Shown piece by piece: positions 29,376 to 39,900 of a stretch of DNA of 64,000 bases. Under the pieces are notes generated by a model. It was not told where the DNA came from, searched no databases, and was given only the letters and a program-made list of their open reading frames with translations. Location of the stretch: contig JALONK010000009.1 in assembly GCA_025454975.1 (NCBI GenBank), positions 1-64,000 of the forward strand, given 5' to 3'. Position 1 is the first letter of the stretch. Each line of letters opens with the position of its first letter. This DNA is from Bacteroidia bacterium. GTDB taxonomy: Bacteria > Bacteroidota > Bacteroidia > UKL13-3. A program made the position numbers and the translations under genes.

Positions 29376-29702
29376 ATGAAACAGCAAGCTATTCCGGTTG
29401 ATATGATTTCCCGATTTGATGTAACCGAAAGTATTGATGTTATTAAGCAACAATTGGTAGATGAAGGTTATACAATCGAGGCTACCGACGAACTTATTGC
29501 AGCAATAAGAAAGCAACGTTACAACAAAAAAGTAAACAAGGCCATAGCAGTTATTGCAGTTGGCTTAATGTTGTTATTTGCCGGTTTTTTCTGTACTATT
29601 TGTTTTCATAACACCACACTAAACTATCAAATTTCTTTGTATGGTTTTACCTCATTAGGTATCACCTTGGTGTTTATAGGAATGATTATGATTTTTGGAT
29701 AA
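29376..29702 (+). CDS. Small two-TM membrane protein of unknown function
   Basis: 108 aa; hydrophobic C-terminal half. Confidence 0.7.
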   Translation: MKQQAIPVDMISRFDVTESIDVIKQQLVDEGYTIEATDELIAAIRKQRYNKKVNKAIAVIAVGLMLLFAGFFCTICFHNTTLNYQISLYGFTSLGITLVFIGMIMIFG

Positions 29703-29703
29703 A

Positions 29704-32103
29704 CTATTTTTGTTTCACATATTTTTCGAGCCAACTATCCATTTCCCATAACATGTGTAGTATGTTTTCACGAGCGGCATAACCATGACTTTCAAAAGGT
29801 AACAAAACCAACCTGGCTATACCTCCATTACCTTTTATTGCTTGAAATAATCGTTCGCTTTGAAGGGTAAAGGTTCCCGGATTATTATCTGCATCTCCAT
29901 GTATTAACAGGATGGGTGTTTTTAGTTGATGAGCATAAGTGAATGGCGACATTTTTTGATATACTTCTTGGGCTTGCCAATACGAGCGTTCTTCCGATTG
30001 AAATCCAAATGGTGTTAATGTTCGATTATAAGCCCCGCTGCGAGCAATACCGGCAGCAAACAATCCTGAATGAGCCAATAGATTTGCTGTCATAAATGCT
30101 CCGTACGAATGTCCCATTACAGCACATCTTTTCGGATCAATTATCCCCATGCTGTCTAAAGTTTGAATGGCAGCTTCAGCATTGGCAAGCAATTGTTCAA
30201 TATAAGTGTCGTTTGGTTCTTCATTGCCCTTTCCTATGATTGGAAATTGAGCATCTTCGAGCACTGCGTATCCCCTTAATACCCAAAATACAGGTGATGC
30301 CCAGTTAATAGCTATAAATGCATGAGGTGATTCTTTAATTTGTGCTGCGGTTTTATCATCTTTAAACTCAGTTGGATAAGCCTCCATTAATAAAGGTAAA
30401 CGGTTTTGTTTACCTGTTACATAACCGGGAGGTAAGTATAATGTGGCTGATAATTTCACTCCATCCTTGCGTGTATAATAAATTTTTTGTTTGCGCACAG
30501 AAGCTAATGATTGGTATGGATTTACCCGAAAGGTTAATTGTGTAATTTTATTTTTTGCGGCATAATTTCTAAGATATAAGTTTGGATAAACTGTTGGACT
30601 TTCAATAGATGTTAATACTAATTTTTTATCTGCATCAATCAGCCTTACAATTCTTTCATAAGTAGTTTTTCCATCAGCTTGCCATATGCGTAATTTTTTA
30701 AATGTGAGTGTATCAATGATGTCTAAAAATGGTTTGTTACCTTCAGGTGAATATCCTTCTCCAATCAAATAGATACTGCCGGTTGAAGTGTATTGAATTA
30801 CCTCACGGTTGTAGCTATTAAAAGTAGTAACCACATTTCCCGGATCGGTATAAACATCTTCACTGCTTCTATTCATTATTTCTTTTTTGCCCCCGTTATT
30901 AAAGTTTACATGATACCATCGTGTGTTTCTGGTTTTATACCAAAAGTCGGTAACCAATGCAAATCCTTTTTCACCAAAAACTATATTCCTTAATCGGTTG
31001 GGCAATGATAATATTGCTTTTGCCGAACCTCCCTTCATGTCTTGCTCATAAATTACATCACGGTATTCACTCGCTACGGCTGGGTCGCCACCATCCGGTG
31101 CTTCACACCAAATTAAAGTTGCAGGTTTATCATTCCTCCACATGATGTTTCTTTTACCGGCTTCAACCGCATCAAAACTAATTGGTGTTTTATCTTGCAA
31201 CGGACGAACGTAAAACAAGGCTTTTACGTTGTTACTGATACTTAAAATATTTACATGAGTAGGGAAGAAACTGTAAGGTAAAGTATAACTAAATGGTTCA
31301 ATTACGGTTTCTACTAACCAAAATTGATTATCGGGTGAAGGTGAAAGACGTTTGTAGATGGCAGGAGGGAGATGGTTTTTTGTTTTGCCGTCAACACCTA
31401 CAAATTCAATTGATGATTCGGTATAGTATTTAAATTTTGTTTCGTCTTGCTTGTTTCTTAATAAATCTTGATAAGTTCGGGCTGCTGACTTATTACCTGT
31501 GGCGTCTTGAACAGTTGGTCCTTTTGGTAATTCAGCCACATCGCTGTATTTCGTTTTATTACCTTTGTTTTTGTAATAGATGCCTGATTCATCATCAGCC
31601 CAAAAATAAGCGGCACCCATCACGTTATTTAACTGGTTTGCAATTACCTCCTTTGCTTCTCCGGTTCCAACGTCAATCATCCATAAACTTAAACCCGACT
31701 CGTTCACTTGAATGAAAGAAACATAATGTTCAACCGGTGAAAATTGAATTGATTTAGCTTTAAGCGGAACCGGTAATCCTTTAAGTGGAATGTTTTTTCC
31801 ATTTAAAACCTGTAGTTGTATCCCGGTATAATATGGGGCTCTCGACTGATCAAAGTTATTAGGATTTATTCTTAATCCAGCTAAGCGTAACTCAGGAGCA
31901 GCAAGTTCTTCCAGTTCGTTATACAAAGGGCGTTCCAATAATAATAAATACTCATTGTTTCTGCTTATCAGGGTTTGTAAAGGAGCTTTTACATCTGCCA
32001 ACTCCATAATTTCTTTTGGTGGTTGTTGAAATTGGATTTGAGCATGGCTTACCCAAGTTGTAAGAACTAAACAAATAGAAAAGATAATATTTTTCATACG
32101 CAT
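29704..32103 (-). CDS. Prolyl oligopeptidase family (S9) serine peptidase, secreted
   Basis: Signal peptide; MGHSYGAFMTANLLAHSGLFAAGIARSGAYNR, HGDADNNPGTF, ESHGYAARENILH catalytic motifs. Confidence 0.95.
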   Translation of the reverse strand: MRMKNIIFSICLVLTTWVSHAQIQFQQPPKEIMELADVKAPLQTLISRNNEYLLLLERPLYNELEELAAPELRLAGLRINPNNFDQSRAPYYTGIQLQVLNGKNIPLKGLPVPLKAKSIQFSPVEHYVSFIQVNESGLSLWMIDVGTGEAKEVIANQLNNVMGAAYFWADDESGIYYKNKGNKTKYSDVAELPKGPTVQDATGNKSAARTYQDLLRNKQDETKFKYYTESSIEFVGVDGKTKNHLPPAIYKRLSPSPDNQFWLVETVIEPFSYTLPYSFFPTHVNILSISNNVKALFYVRPLQDKTPISFDAVEAGKRNIMWRNDKPATLIWCEAPDGGDPAVASEYRDVIYEQDMKGGSAKAILSLPNRLRNIVFGEKGFALVTDFWYKTRNTRWYHVNFNNGGKKEIMNRSSEDVYTDPGNVVTTFNSYNREVIQYTSTGSIYLIGEGYSPEGNKPFLDIIDTLTFKKLRIWQADGKTTYERIVRLIDADKKLVLTSIESPTVYPNLYLRNYAAKNKITQLTFRVNPYQSLASVRKQKIYYTRKDGVKLSATLYLPPGYVTGKQNRLPLLMEAYPTEFKDDKTAAQIKESPHAFIAINWASPVFWVLRGYAVLEDAQFPIIGKGNEEPNDTYIEQLLANAEAAIQTLDSMGIIDPKRCAVMGHSYGAFMTANLLAHSGLFAAGIARSGAYNRTLTPFGFQSEERSYWQAQEVYQKMSPFTYAHQLKTPILLIHGDADNNPGTFTLQSERLFQAIKGNGGIARLVLLPFESHGYAARENILHMLWEMDSWLEKYVKQK

Positions 32104-32115
32104 GTATATTGTAAA

Positions 32116-32150
32116 AACAGCCCTTTAAGTGTGATACCAAAAGGGCTGTT
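32116..32150 (-). terminator. Intrinsic terminator closing the SMC-like operon
   Basis: aacagcccttt ... aaagggctgtt 11-bp arms, U-run on the minus transcript. Confidence 0.8.
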
Positions 32151-32170
32151 ATAGAAAATAAAAATTTTAT

Positions 32171-32713
32171 TTATTCGGCTTCTTCTTCAACCGTATTCTG
32201 TTGCAGTTTCCCTTTCGCAAAGTTTTTGGCAAAATCCATAAACACTTTGTAAGCAGGAGTGAAGGTGAATTTTTTATCGGAATTTCTATCAATAATATTC
32301 CTTCTGTTTAAGGTACCGATAAATTGTTTACGGGCTTCACTGTTTTTCAGTTGATTATTGTTTTGTATAAGGTCAACATACGATGAATTGTCGAACAAGT
32401 TATCAATCTGTTCAGCATCAAATTCGGCATATTGAATTTCGTCTAAAAAGTTCTTGCCTTCTTTATCAAGTTCATAACATAAAAGTCCGATAAAAATACA
32501 GATGTCGCGGCTAAGCATTTCCATCGTTTCTTCACTAATTAAATAGGCGTAATCAGATTTTATATCAAGATAAAAATCGAAGGTTTCTTTAAAAAACTTG
32601 CCATAAAAGTCGGTATTGTTTTTTAATTCAATAAACTTCGCATCGGTTGCCAAAATAAATTTGCCATCCAATAAATCACCTACAATTTCTTTATGATATC
32701 TAGGAAAGTCCAT
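32171..32713 (-). CDS. Putative kite subunit (MukE/MksE/JetB-like) of an SMC-like complex
   Basis: 180 aa, helical, winged-helix-like C-terminus (RNIIDRNSDKKFTFTPAYKVFMDFAKNFA); 14-bp overlap with the upstream kleisin-like gene. Assigned mainly by context. Confidence 0.6.
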   Translation of the reverse strand: MDFPRYHKEIVGDLLDGKFILATDAKFIELKNNTDFYGKFFKETFDFYLDIKSDYAYLISEETMEMLSRDICIFIGLLCYELDKEGKNFLDEIQYAEFDAEQIDNLFDNSSYVDLIQNNNQLKNSEARKQFIGTLNRRNIIDRNSDKKFTFTPAYKVFMDFAKNFAKGKLQQNTVEEEAE

Positions 32714-33902
32714 ATCGTTTTATTTTAATTTTTGGTACACGTAAATTCATTTCTGTAGTTCTTATCACCATGCGATCGGCCGAGGCATCAAACTCCAATT
32801 CAATATCGTCTTCAAATAGGAGTGTGCTTAGTGAGAAGAATTTTTCTGTTTCAATTTCTTTATATTCACCCCTCAAGGTTTTTCCTGCCCATTCAAAAAA
32901 GTTTGGCATTGGTAATTCCTTAATCATGGCATCACGATAAAATTCTTTATTGAAAATCCATTTATCTTTTGCATTTAAATCGGGCTCATCTAAATAAATA
33001 TCGCTGGTATACATGTATTCCTGCACATATTCTAAGGCATTAAAATACATGGCATTATTGTATGGATAAGCACGTTTTGATTTTGGCACAAATGGACCTT
33101 TTACTTTGTCAGGATTTTTTAAAAATTCAATCCACCCTGTTAAAATCATTGATTCACTTCTAATGCGCTCAATTAACGGTAAAAGTTCGTTGGTTAATAT
33201 TTTCGACTGACGCAATAAGTCGTCATTTGTTTGTACCAAAAAGGTATAAAGTTTTTCAAACTGTTGACGAGCGGTTTCATCATCAAAGTTTAAACGACGG
33301 ACATTTATATATTGCGAAATATCTAATAGCCTGTTGGTGATAGATTGGCTATGACTAACATCTAAAATTGAATTTAATGGAGTGATGTAATAATCAATCC
33401 AAAAACTTGCTTTACGAACCTTTTCTCGGTAGTCTATTTTGTCAACATTCGATTTGAGTTCTTTGGTTTCACTAATCAACCTAATTGTATTTTTTTCTAC
33501 GGCTTCGGTAAAATCACGTACTTCATTATATAAATCAGTGATGCGTTGTAATAAAATATTACGGTCTTTACCAATGCCTTCTTTTATTTTTTTGAATAAT
33601 GAAGTGATGGAGTGTTCATATTTTTCAATGGTTTCAGGCAGCAACGGTTTAAACTCGCTGAGGATAAACTCAAGGAACTTAAAATATACAGGCCTGATTT
33701 CATAGTCATCAGCAACCTTCTTGAAAAATTTGTATTCGATTAGTTTGTTAAGAATGTCGTGATCATATTGCGACATAATTTTATTCAATACTTCTCTCTT
33801 AACAAGACCTTCTTTCACTTGTATATCAAACAACTCTTTAATCATGTCGTAATAGTTCGACATGAAATTGAGGATTGTTTTTGGTTCGACTCTAATGCTC
33901 AT
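32700..33902 (-). CDS. Putative kleisin subunit (MukF/MksF/JetA-like)
   Basis: 400 aa: N-terminal wHTH-like part (VKREVLNKIMSQYDHDILNKLIEYKFFKKVADDYEIRPVYFKFLEFILSEF), long helical middle, beta-rich C-term; between the SMC and kite genes. Confidence 0.6.
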   Translation of the reverse strand: MSIRVEPKTILNFMSNYYDMIKELFDIQVKEGLVKREVLNKIMSQYDHDILNKLIEYKFFKKVADDYEIRPVYFKFLEFILSEFKPLLPETIEKYEHSITSLFKKIKEGIGKDRNILLQRITDLYNEVRDFTEAVEKNTIRLISETKELKSNVDKIDYREKVRKASFWIDYYITPLNSILDVSHSQSITNRLLDISQYINVRRLNFDDETARQQFEKLYTFLVQTNDDLLRQSKILTNELLPLIERIRSESMILTGWIEFLKNPDKVKGPFVPKSKRAYPYNNAMYFNALEYVQEYMYTSDIYLDEPDLNAKDKWIFNKEFYRDAMIKELPMPNFFEWAGKTLRGEYKEIETEKFFSLSTLLFEDDIELEFDASADRMVIRTTEMNLRVPKIKIKRYGLS

Positions 33903-33924
33903 AATGTGATGTTTGGTTAAAGAA

Positions 33925-36585
33925 TTACACTTCCAGTTTTAAGTTTTTATCTAAAACTTCACCATAAGCAGCATTGGTTTTTTCGTTGATGTTAATTTTA
34001 CCTGTGCTTCTGAAAATAAAATAATATTTACCAAAGCCCGGTACAGCGTCAGGTGCAGCAAAAATTGGAATAAAATAATGGTCTTTACAAAAACGTACCA
34101 GTTCCGGACGATTTTGTTTATCAATTGTTGCTACCTCATCAATAAACAAGGCAATTCTATTTTCATGGTCGGCAACTGCCAAACGATTAATAATATTCAT
34201 GATAATCACCAAACGAATCATTTTGTCGGTTCCATCACTTTCAATTTGCTGACTTAAATCTACTTGTTTGGTGCTGCCTTTTCTGCTTAAGTGTAAGGTA
34301 ATATCAAATAAATCATCAAACTCTATTTGTGCCCCGGTTTCTAAATAGTGATCAAGCACCTTTAAGTTTTCACTGTTGTCGAACTCAAACATCAACTGTC
34401 CGCTTACCTGTTGAATCTGACTTATTTTTTTTACCTCATCCACCAATCGTTTGTTATCAATCAATTCAATCGTAAGCGATTCAATATCGGAAATACGTGT
34501 TTGCGAAAGTTTAGAGTTAAACTTATTGTAAATAAATTCTTTAAACTCTTCATATCTTTTTAATAAGGTGTAGGCAGGGTTTGCAAACTGTGTTGATATA
34601 CTCTCCAATAACGATTGAATACTTCTTTCTTTATCTTCAACTAAAGCTACCTCTTCTTCTACATATTTAATAAAATCGTTTTCATCAGCGAAAGTACTTT
34701 GTAATTTATCTCTTAGTTTTTCAAATAAATGGTCTTTGTTTGATTTTAGCGTGATGCGGTCTTGCCAGTTAAGCTTAATTTTATTAAACAACTGGTCTAA
34801 ACTTTCATTGGTCTCAAATTCCTCTCCTGTTAGTCCTAACTCATCAATTTCATGCTTCATTTCAATGAGCCTGTTGATGCGTTCCTGACGTTTTTGTTTA
34901 TCGTCTAATAAATCCCTCAGCTCATTACTTTTTCTTGCAATGGTTTTTGCGATTTGTTTTTGCGCGGTTTCAAATTGCTCTTTCTGCGCCATCAAATCGT
35001 TAATATCAGCTTTTAATCGCTCGGCATTTTTTACTAATTGTGGTTTAGTTTTAATGCGGTTAAGCTTAATTTTTATTTCATCAATTTTTGTGGTGATGCC
35101 ATTCAATTCGTTAATAGAGGCTTCCATGTCCTTCACCACCTTTAACAAACTTTCTTGTTGAGCTCTATCTTCTTTTAGTGCGGCTAATTCATCCTTTAAT
35201 TCATCAACATTTTTAAAATCTTTAATGGTAATGTTTTTTGATAAATCAATCTGACCATCAAATATGGTAAGGGTTTGACTAATCTTATGTATTTGTTTAA
35301 GAACCTGATCTCCCGGTAAACTACTTACCTGCTCACTTAAAATTGAATTTAATAATTTTCGGTTTTCAACTGAACCCGAAATTTTATTAATTAATAAATT
35401 GCTATAGTTTTTTACCTGCATTTCAATGCGAGTAATTTGGTCGGTTATTCTAACAATCTTGTTTTCAATTTGCTGGCTGTTTAACTTTTGCAATTCAGCC
35501 ATAGTAATTCGACTTTCAATACTTTTTCTTTGCAGGTCGAGATTAGCTAATTGTTCGTTTAAAATATTAACCGGTTCATACGAATCAATTTCTTTTAATT
35601 CACTCTCTTTTTCTGCCAATAACGAACTGCGTTCCCTGATTTCAACTTCCTTACCACCAATTTTTCTGTCGAGTTCAGCTTTTTCGGGAATTAAATCCTC
35701 ATTGATTTCTGTATTTAATTTACCAATACTTTTGTCCTTTTCATGCAATTGTACCTGAAGTTCGGGTAAGGTATGGTTATAACTTTTATTAAATCCAAAA
35801 TACAACTCGCTTAAAATACGGGCTTTTGCGTTGTATTGACTAACCAATTCTCTGAAATCATCAAACTCATTTTTAACCGATTTAAGGTTACGAATTTCAT
35901 TATTGATTCGTTTAAGATCTAAAATGTCTTTTTTGTTTTTTTGCGAAAAATTTAACGTTTCATTTTCCCTGTTATCCGCTACAATAAGCGCTTCTTTTAA
36001 GTTTTTATTGGTAATTAACTTGGTATTGATTAAATAACGATAGATACGTGAAAAGTTATTACTTATACCTTCGCTTCTAACGCTATCATCAAGCCATACC
36101 ACACCATTGTTGCGCTTACCTCTTTGGTAAACAAATTGGAATACCTCGCGTTTATCTTTAAACATTTCAAGACCTAAACCTGAGGCGGCAATTTGTTCTT
36201 TTACCTCCTCAAATTTTAACAATCGTTTATCGTCGCCAATAAAAAAGTCTTCTTTATATTCACTATCAAACTTGTAGTATTCTAAATTACTTTCAGCATC
36301 CCTTTTTACCAAAATACTGTAATATGATTTTTTAAATACTTCGAATACAATATAACTTTGATTATGGTTAGGGAAATAATGATGAATGGTTTCTTTGTCA
36401 CCTTTACGATTACCACTAAAACTCATTTTTTGTCCATCAATGATGAATAAAAAGTTGAGGGCATATATAAGTGTACTTTTTCCAATATTGTTAGGCCCTA
36501 CCAATTGTAGGCTATCGCAATCATCCAGGCGCACTTCGGCTTTCCCGTACACTTTACTGTTTAAAACAATTACACGCGTTAACAT
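33925..36585 (-). CDS. SMC-like ATPase (MukB/MksB/JetC-like), 886 aa
   Basis: N-terminal Walker A LVGPNNIGKSTLIYALNFLF, long coiled-coils, C-terminal signature QQIESDGTDKMIRLVIIMNII, Walker B IALFIDEVATID. Confidence 0.85.
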   Translation of the reverse strand: MLTRVIVLNSKVYGKAEVRLDDCDSLQLVGPNNIGKSTLIYALNFLFIIDGQKMSFSGNRKGDKETIHHYFPNHNQSYIVFEVFKKSYYSILVKRDAESNLEYYKFDSEYKEDFFIGDDKRLLKFEEVKEQIAASGLGLEMFKDKREVFQFVYQRGKRNNGVVWLDDSVRSEGISNNFSRIYRYLINTKLITNKNLKEALIVADNRENETLNFSQKNKKDILDLKRINNEIRNLKSVKNEFDDFRELVSQYNAKARILSELYFGFNKSYNHTLPELQVQLHEKDKSIGKLNTEINEDLIPEKAELDRKIGGKEVEIRERSSLLAEKESELKEIDSYEPVNILNEQLANLDLQRKSIESRITMAELQKLNSQQIENKIVRITDQITRIEMQVKNYSNLLINKISGSVENRKLLNSILSEQVSSLPGDQVLKQIHKISQTLTIFDGQIDLSKNITIKDFKNVDELKDELAALKEDRAQQESLLKVVKDMEASINELNGITTKIDEIKIKLNRIKTKPQLVKNAERLKADINDLMAQKEQFETAQKQIAKTIARKSNELRDLLDDKQKRQERINRLIEMKHEIDELGLTGEEFETNESLDQLFNKIKLNWQDRITLKSNKDHLFEKLRDKLQSTFADENDFIKYVEEEVALVEDKERSIQSLLESISTQFANPAYTLLKRYEEFKEFIYNKFNSKLSQTRISDIESLTIELIDNKRLVDEVKKISQIQQVSGQLMFEFDNSENLKVLDHYLETGAQIEFDDLFDITLHLSRKGSTKQVDLSQQIESDGTDKMIRLVIIMNIINRLAVADHENRIALFIDEVATIDKQNRPELVRFCKDHYFIPIFAAPDAVPGFGKYYFIFRSTGKININEKTNAAYGEVLDKNLKLEV

Positions 36586-36927
36586 AATCTTTACTTGATA
36601 TAATTCGGGTACAAGTTAACCGTGCCTGAATTGTAGTTACCCACCTTTTATACACACTTCGCAAAGTGTTGATGGTGTAATGGTTGAGGCATTTACAGAA
36701 GGTGTGGTAAAAATTATATGATGCTAACTTTCTTTTTCAATGACTCAATTTATTACCATAATCGCCTAAAGATTCTGATGTTTTATGATTTCTTTAGTCT
36801 AAATTTAGTGTAACTACTTAAATTAATATTCTTTTATTACATCTTGTAAATGAGTTGAATGTAAATTATATACATTAAATATGATTATTTATATATTTTG
36901 CGTTATTCATATACCATTTTTATAAAT

Positions 36928-39900
36928 ATGTTATTTAGAACAATTTTTAGAACTATCTCCCTTATACTTTTATTGGTTACAATAGTTCAAGCACAGCCTC
37001 TTCCTAAAGGATTATTATGGGAAATTTCAGGAAAGGGTATGACCAAACCATCTTACTTATATGGTACCATGCATGTAAGCAGCAAGTTGGCCTTTAACCT
37101 AAGTGATTCCTTTTTTATTGCATTGAAAAACGTGGATAAAGTTGCTTTAGAAAGTACACCTGAAAATTGGTTGGAGGAGTTTTTTGCAACCGGATTTATG
37201 AGTCATCTGATGCGAGTTGAAGCCGAAGAATCGAACCAAAGTACCCAGGTTATTAATCCTAATTCTTTCGCTTGGTTTGATGATAACTATCCCAAAAATT
37301 ATGTATTACAAGCACTGGCAGTTGATCCTGCCATTCTTAATCAATTAATGTTTAGGCATACCAGTAATAAACAGGATTTTGAAGAAGATACTTATTTAGA
37401 CCTTTATATCTTTCAACTTGCGAGCAAACTGAAAAAGCCTGTGTTGTCGGTTGAAGACTTGGATGAAAGTTTGCAATTGGTGATGAGGGCATATTCAGAT
37501 ATGTATCCTGAAGATAAACAAAGGAAGTATATCGAAAACTTTGATGAGTTATTGGAAGAATATTATCGTCAGGCTGATTTATTTCAACTTGATTCTTTGG
37601 TGAAGGCACAAGGTTACAGCAGTAACTACATGGAAAATATGCTTTATATCCGTAATAAAAATATGGTGCATCGCATGGATTCTATCATGCGCACCGGAAG
37701 TTTATTTACCGGCGTTGGTGCTTCTCATTTACCGGGAGATAAAGGTGTTATAGCTCTGTTACGCGAAATGGGTTATCAAGTGCGTGCAGTAAATCTCGGA
37801 CAAAGAAATTCATCGTTACGTAAAAAATTAGATGCCATTAATGTTCCAATTACTTATCAGAAATTTACCGCCCCCGACGGATTGTTTAGCGTTGAAGCAC
37901 CGGGTAAATTATTGGTGATGCCTGATAATAGTATTAGTCAACAATACCTTTACAGTGATATGATGAATGGTGCTTTTTATTCGGTTACTCGTATCAAACA
38001 TTTTTCGTCGTTCTATGGCTATGATGAGGCTGATTACCGCAAAAGTATAGATAGCATGTTATATGAATATATACCGGGTGATATAGTTTCGCAAAAAACT
38101 ATTGACCAAAATGGATATGTTGCCTATGATATCACCAATAAAAATAAGCGAGGTAATTTACAGCGCTACCGAATTATTTTTACTCCAATTGAATTAATTA
38201 TTTTTAAAACAGGTGGTAAAGGAAATTATGTAAAAGAATTTGGTGAACAGTTTTTTAAATCAATCGTGTTTAATCAACCTCCATTACTCACACAACCTTA
38301 TCGAAATACTGAGCTAGGATTTGAAATAGCATTACCTGTGATGCCTATTTCAAACTATGAAAAGGCTGTGTTAAGTAATTACACGCCCGGAAGTATTATT
38401 TATCAGGCGGTGCACAACCGTGAACGCTATTTTATTTTAACATCTCCATTTTTTAATACGTCGTATATCGAAGAAGATACTGTTGAATTAAACATTGCGG
38501 CCTTCGGTTTCGAAAGGAAAACCAACCTTATGCGCAACACGCATCAATACAAAAATATTTCAGGCTATCCCGCCTTATTTTGTACCTATCGCCATAAAGA
38601 AAAAGGTACAAGCATGGCAGCAGTATATGTAATTAAAGGGGCAAGTGTTTATGTGTTTTCAGTTTGGGGCGATAATCCACAAATTTCAAATGAAGCCATT
38701 CAAGTATTAAATTCAATAAAACTTATTGAAAAAGTAGCTCCGGAAGCTAAATTTCAAACCGATACCATTCATCGTTTTACATTAAAATCATCGGTTAGTT
38801 TGCCTCCTGATATTAATGCTTACAATATGTCGTTTAAAAAACGTGAGGATAAACGAGCGCATTTAGATTTACGCGAAAAAATTGAACTTAAAGAAGCGGC
38901 CACAGGCGAAAAGGTTATAATTAAATGGACGCGTAGAAATAAGTATGAATATTTTAAAGATACTGCCTCCTTATGGAAATCATTAATAACCAATAATTAT
39001 TTTTACAACACCTTCAATAAAAAAGTAACCTACTTTAAGAATAAAAATTATTTTGGTGCTGTTGTTGAACTAACGGATTCTAATTCGAGTCGTTGTATCC
39101 TGCACAAAATTTTTATAAGTGGCCGATTCGAGTATCAATTAACTGCTGTTGTTGATACCATTACCAAAGGAAATAATTTTGTAAAAACCATCTTCGAATC
39201 ATTTGAACCTATTACTACTGATTCGTTCAACCTTTTTGCAAATTCAGGCAATCGTTTTTTAAATGATATTATTTCTGATGATTCCACTACTTATGCCCAA
39301 GCTCGCGAGCTTAGTAAAGATGTTGATTTAGATAAAACTAATGTGAATCAAATTTTAGAAACCATTCCTAAATTAAAGGATGATAAACACAAAAAAGGAT
39401 TGGAACAAGAGTTGATTTTAGCATTAGGTAGAACTAAAGATCCTAAAGTTTTACCTATACTTAAGTTGTGGTACGAAAATGCAGGCGATGATTATGAAAA
39501 GCAATTTTCTATTTTAAAAGCACTGGCAAGGTTTAAGACGAAGCAATCATATACCCTTTGCCGCGATTTGTTAATAAAGGAACCTCCATTTTTAACCGGC
39601 AATTATTATTATGATGGGTTGTTTAGCGAGCTGCGTTCTAATGATTCATTATTTAACAGCATATTATTTTTTCCTGAATTATTTAAATTAACCAGGTATG
39701 ATGAATACAGGCAAGAGGTTTATGAAATGTTATCTTGGGCAATTGACAGCAATAAGATTACAGTTGCACAATATCAACCATATTTAAATGATTTAATTAA
39801 TGAAGCAAAAAAGCAACTGAAAAAAGAATTAACTAATGATGATAAAGAAAAGTACTATGCGAATTATATGGTGGAGTCATATAATAATATTCTAATTCAT

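Noticed and set aside
32171-36585. Complete Wadjet defence system
   Set aside because: No JetD-like gene: the operon ends at a terminator, followed by an S9 peptidase on one side and a TraB gene on the other.
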